From Zeugodacus cucurbitae (lineage: Eukaryota > Arthropoda > Insecta > Diptera > Tephritidae), in the NCBI RefSeq assembly GCF_028554725.1, contig NC_071667.1, positions 10,895,501-10,959,500 on the forward strand: a stretch of DNA of 64,000 nt, given 5' to 3'. The notes below the pieces were generated by a model that saw only the letters and a program-made list of their open reading frames with translations, had not been told where the DNA came from and did no database searches. A program made the position numbers and the translations under genes. Of the stretch, positions 60,613 through 64,000 are shown in pieces (position 1 is the first letter of the stretch; every line of letters starts with the position of its first letter).

Positions 60613-63600
60613 AATGGATAACCCTTTATAACTGTAGTCTTAAATCAATTTATATTCCTTTTTGGGAAACTGTGTTTAGTGATTTCAGCCTCCTTCTTTG
60701 TCAAATATTTGGACGAAGTAGGGTGAAAGGTAAGATATATTTTAATCTGTTCAACCATAGGAAGCACACATAATAAAATTTGTTGGTGTTGCCTCAAAAA
60801 TTATATATAGCTACTTGCATTAGTTATCCTTGAACGCAAACTTCATTCATTAACTAGTTCATTACAAACAATGAATATTTAAATACACGGATTTAATAGT
60901 AAATAAATAAATAAACGGTGTGTGGGTTAAAAGCGAGTTTAATTAACAACAAAGCGTGCCAAAGCTAAGCATTTTCTGAAAACACAGCTATCTAAAAATT
61001 ATTTTTATTGTCAGCTTGTGCCATAAGCCAAAATTACTATAACGAAAAACGTTAAAAGTCGTTACACTTAACTAAATATACACACAAGTCAGTTCATTAA
61101 AGAAAAATATATGCAGGTCTTAGCGGCGCCGCTGGAAAACCTACGCACTAAGGTTTATTTGAAAAAAAAAAAACTTGTGGTTAAAGTTTTGCATTTGGTT
61201 GTGTTAATCAATGGACCACAGCGAGCGAATGTTTAAATGTTTTATTTATTTCGTTATTGGTTGGTTCCGAAATGCATTACATCACTTAGGCGAAAATACA
61301 TGGCGCGCTCATATCTTTCTAACCGCATTTAAATATTATTCAGAGTGTTGTTGTTGCAATTTGCTCTACAACCTGCCACTATTTTTGGTGCGACAAGCCG
61401 TGTGGCGGAACTGGAACTTGGCCACCGGTCTTCATGTCAATAACAGCCTACTCTATATTTGGGCTTTGTGGTCAGTTCCAAAGTTTTATTGCTCAAATGC
61501 GCCGTTTTTTTTTCTATTTCATTTTTGTTTTTGTTGTTCAGCAACAACGCACAGCCGGTGGAAGCCCCTACGACCCACGCTATTTTGCTTTTCAAATCAA
61601 TGACAACCAGCAAAAATAACAAAAATAAAAAAAAAATGTTGTTGTTGTCGTTGAATGAGAAACCACAAAATCTGCATAGAGACTTTCGGTGATTTTCGTG
61701 GAAAAACCGCAAAGTGTCATGTGTATGGTCCAAAGTGGCGCTGGTTTAGTTTATGAAATAGTTTAACCGTTGAACATTTCAGTTTGTGGCAGCGATTTCG
61801 GCCGGTGGCTTTGGACGAAAATTGCACGGCTGCCAGACCGGCTGGGTGGGTGACTTCGTCTTTTTGCTGAAATTTGCATAACTTATTGAAATAAATGTTG
61901 GGCGTGTGTGCAAAAACAACAACAACAAAAAACGCATATGAGTTCATGCGTATCTACAACCGCAGCTGTGGTCCTCTTGCTCGTGTCGCAGACTACACAT
62001 AAGAAATGAAATACAACAACAACAATAACAGTAACATATAAATAATGCGCCAAAGTGAAACTTGTATCGAATTTGTTGATTTCATTCATAAATTTGTAAA
62101 TTTGCTAACACCGCCGCCGCCGCCCGATTTTTGTAGTTGCTTGTCATTGTTGTTGCTGTTGTTGTTTTATTTTTGTGTTTATGCATGCAATACCTTGTTG
62201 ATATACGAGTGCCGCTGCTTATATCTACATTGATTTCATTCATTCATAAAACTTTTCGGCGACCGGAGATCACTGAGGACATCCACTCCAGCTGTGCGCG
62301 GCGTAACGGCAGCCATAGTGCCGCTGCAGCGGTAGTTACTAGCTTATGATGCTGCAGCGCAAAAAAAAGTTTAATTTAATTTTGTTAGTTTTTTTTGCGT
62401 TCATTCAGCGTCTGTTTAACTCTATTTTTTACTTCTTTTGGTTTTTCGTCTCGGTTGTGGTTGTTGTCTTCCGACACCTACTGCTTTTGCGCTCACTTGA
62501 TTGCATTCACCAGCAAAAAACCGAAAATTGTAAAAAAAAAACAACAAACACGATCGCTGATCATGGCGACCCGCCGTAGCTCCGCGAAGCCACAGACGCG
62601 TGCCACTCCGCATGTAGCGTGGTTTTCATTCAAACTTTTTTTGTTGGTTTGCTTGTTCAACAATTTTATGTTGGCGTTGCTGTTGTGTAGTGTTTTTAGG
62701 TTGTTTTCAAACCTTTTTTTTGGGATTACTGATTTTTGATTTTATTCAAAAATTAGTTGTAGATGCATCACAGAAACAAGCATATACACTGTAACTGTAC
62801 CTCACAAAACGTTAACTGCTTAGATGAACTTCTTATGCTCTTAAAAAAACTAATTTTTCTGCCAAATTTTGAAGAATTTTCTGATTTTGATAACAAAGTT
62901 ACTTTCGAAGCTCCTTAAAATTTGGAAAATACTTCACTGAAGTTCTCTGAGAAACTGTAGGTTCTGTAGGCTCTTCATATGAATAATAATTAATAGCATT
63001 AAAGCACTCTTTCAAATAATATCCAGATTTCCGAAGAGACATGGAAAGCATTTTAAGAGGTCGGTATGTAGAGGTCCAAATTTCAAAATTTTTTACACAT
63101 TATTTATTATAAGAAATATACTCTCCAAAACCATAATTAGCTGTTTATAATGGGATAATATTTATAAAGCGGTATATTTATTTAGAAATTGAAAATTTGC
63201 CAAACGCGTTTACTTCACTCGATTCCAGTATACTTGACGAGAGAACTTAAGAACCTACGTGGAATACAATCCATTAAAAATATTAAAACCACATGTATTT
63301 ATTGACGAAGTTTAGTTGTCGATATTGAATCTTTTCCAATCTGTGAATCTGTTTCCAAGTCGTCTAAAAAAATACAGGTAGTAAATTTCTTTTCCGATAG
63401 TTGCGCCATCAGCCGGAGAGGTGCGTATAGTATTTTGCTCGTCGCTACTAGAAGCGAAACTATCCCATCTATCGTTATCATGTCGGATCTACGTAATTGA
63501 ATCGTATCAAATTTTAGAGAACGGTATGAAGTGTTAGCAGCTTAAAAAAGGAAGAATAAACTAATAAAATATACAGTATATTATTAAAAAAGTATTCTTA

Positions 63601-64000
63601 AAATTTTCGAAAGATACCCTAGAGCAAGAGTATCCGAATTAATGTCAAGGAAATTTAAACTTAAGAACTTTGGAAACTACTTAATACAGTGATAAAATCA
63701 TTTGAACAACTTAGTTTACGAGAGTTTGGTTACACAGATACTTCATTTAAAATATAGAATTGAGCTTCAAACTATTGATCTTCGCCGATTGCTAATTTTT
63801 CGGGTTAGAAATATTTTTTCGGATCATTTAAAAAGTATGTCAAGAGATGACTGGATTTCGAAAAGAACTTTAAGTCTTAAGGTTTTGCCATTAACAGCAT
63901 GTAAAGACACGAACTACAAAATTATGGTGTCCTCAACTACTCTGGGAGGTCAGGCGTTGTAACTGCGATCAAATAAAAAGTCTTAAAAAGTTTGAGACTT
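60613..64000. other. Presumed intron or intergenic DNA, no gene seen
   Basis: AT-rich and rich in TTGTTG/CAACAA runs at 61500-62550. The many overlapping frames there are low-complexity shadows. An ATG at 62562 begins MATRRSSAKPQTRATPHVAW, slightly more protein-like, but the frame soon becomes a hydrophobic run and has no splice context. Nothing is called. Confidence 0.45.

Noticed and set aside
61211..62739. Cluster of frames at 61.2-62.7 kb
   Set aside because: Driven by TTG/CAA runs, open on both strands, no phase-consistent splice sites.
1..64000. CRISPR array, operon or bacterial defence system
   Set aside because: The spliced genes, fly-type introns and transposons show a eukaryotic nuclear genome. 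No regularly spaced repeats with unique spacers were seen.

Overview
This is an AT-rich window of an insect nuclear genome, almost certainly a higher fly and most likely a tephritid fruit fly. The fly assignment rests on the near-identity of one gene to Drosophila nAChRbeta1 (ARD) as I remember it. The tephritid guess rests on the general look of the interspersed repeats and is inference. Most of the 64 kb is intron, intergenic DNA and decayed transposons. There are only two well-supported protein-coding loci, both on the + strand.

Locus 1 (11775-20188) is a complete nicotinic acetylcholine receptor beta1 subunit gene in seven coding exons, encoding 528 residues. All splice junctions keep frame. 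The first intron (4936 bp) appears to be a GC-AG intron. It carries a dead mariner copy. Intron 3 carries a duplicated, hairpin-forming element. About 270 bp upstream of its start codon, 11322-11506 reads as the last two small exons of another gene, but this is weak.

Locus 2 (49548-51031, continuing past the window) is the N-terminal part of a glutamine- and proline-rich protein that I do not recognise. Two coding exons are clear (49548-50349 and 50909-51031, joined in phase 1). Candidate non-coding first exons lie at about 39.5-40.2 kb and 45.8-46.0 kb. No later exon could be found, so its next intron would be at least about 13 kb.

Mobile DNA: an internally deleted piggyBac-like element with intact TTAA duplications (32478-33769); two mariner (D34D) copies with complementary deletions (15.0-16.0 and 53.1-54.2 kb); four fragments of one Tc1/mariner-superfamily (IS630-like) transposase family (3.1-3.8, 24.9-25.5, 56.8-57.3 and 59.9-60.6 kb); one Tc1-type remnant (23.6-24.2 kb); three LINE fragments (34.1-35.1, 40.5-40.85 and 42.2-42.95 kb); and three copies of a 1.2-1.3 kb non-coding repeat with short terminal inverted repeats and internal modularity (7.7-8.9, 29.1-30.4 and 46.5-47.7 kb).

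I saw no CRISPR array, rRNA gene or convincing tRNA gene. I found no clear candidate for a new multi-gene system. The most interesting items are the GC-AG intron and intron hairpins of the receptor gene, the unrecognised Q/P-rich gene, the CCGG minisatellite at 7.4-7.56 kb, and the palindromic nuclear-receptor-like half sites inside the piggyBac-like element.
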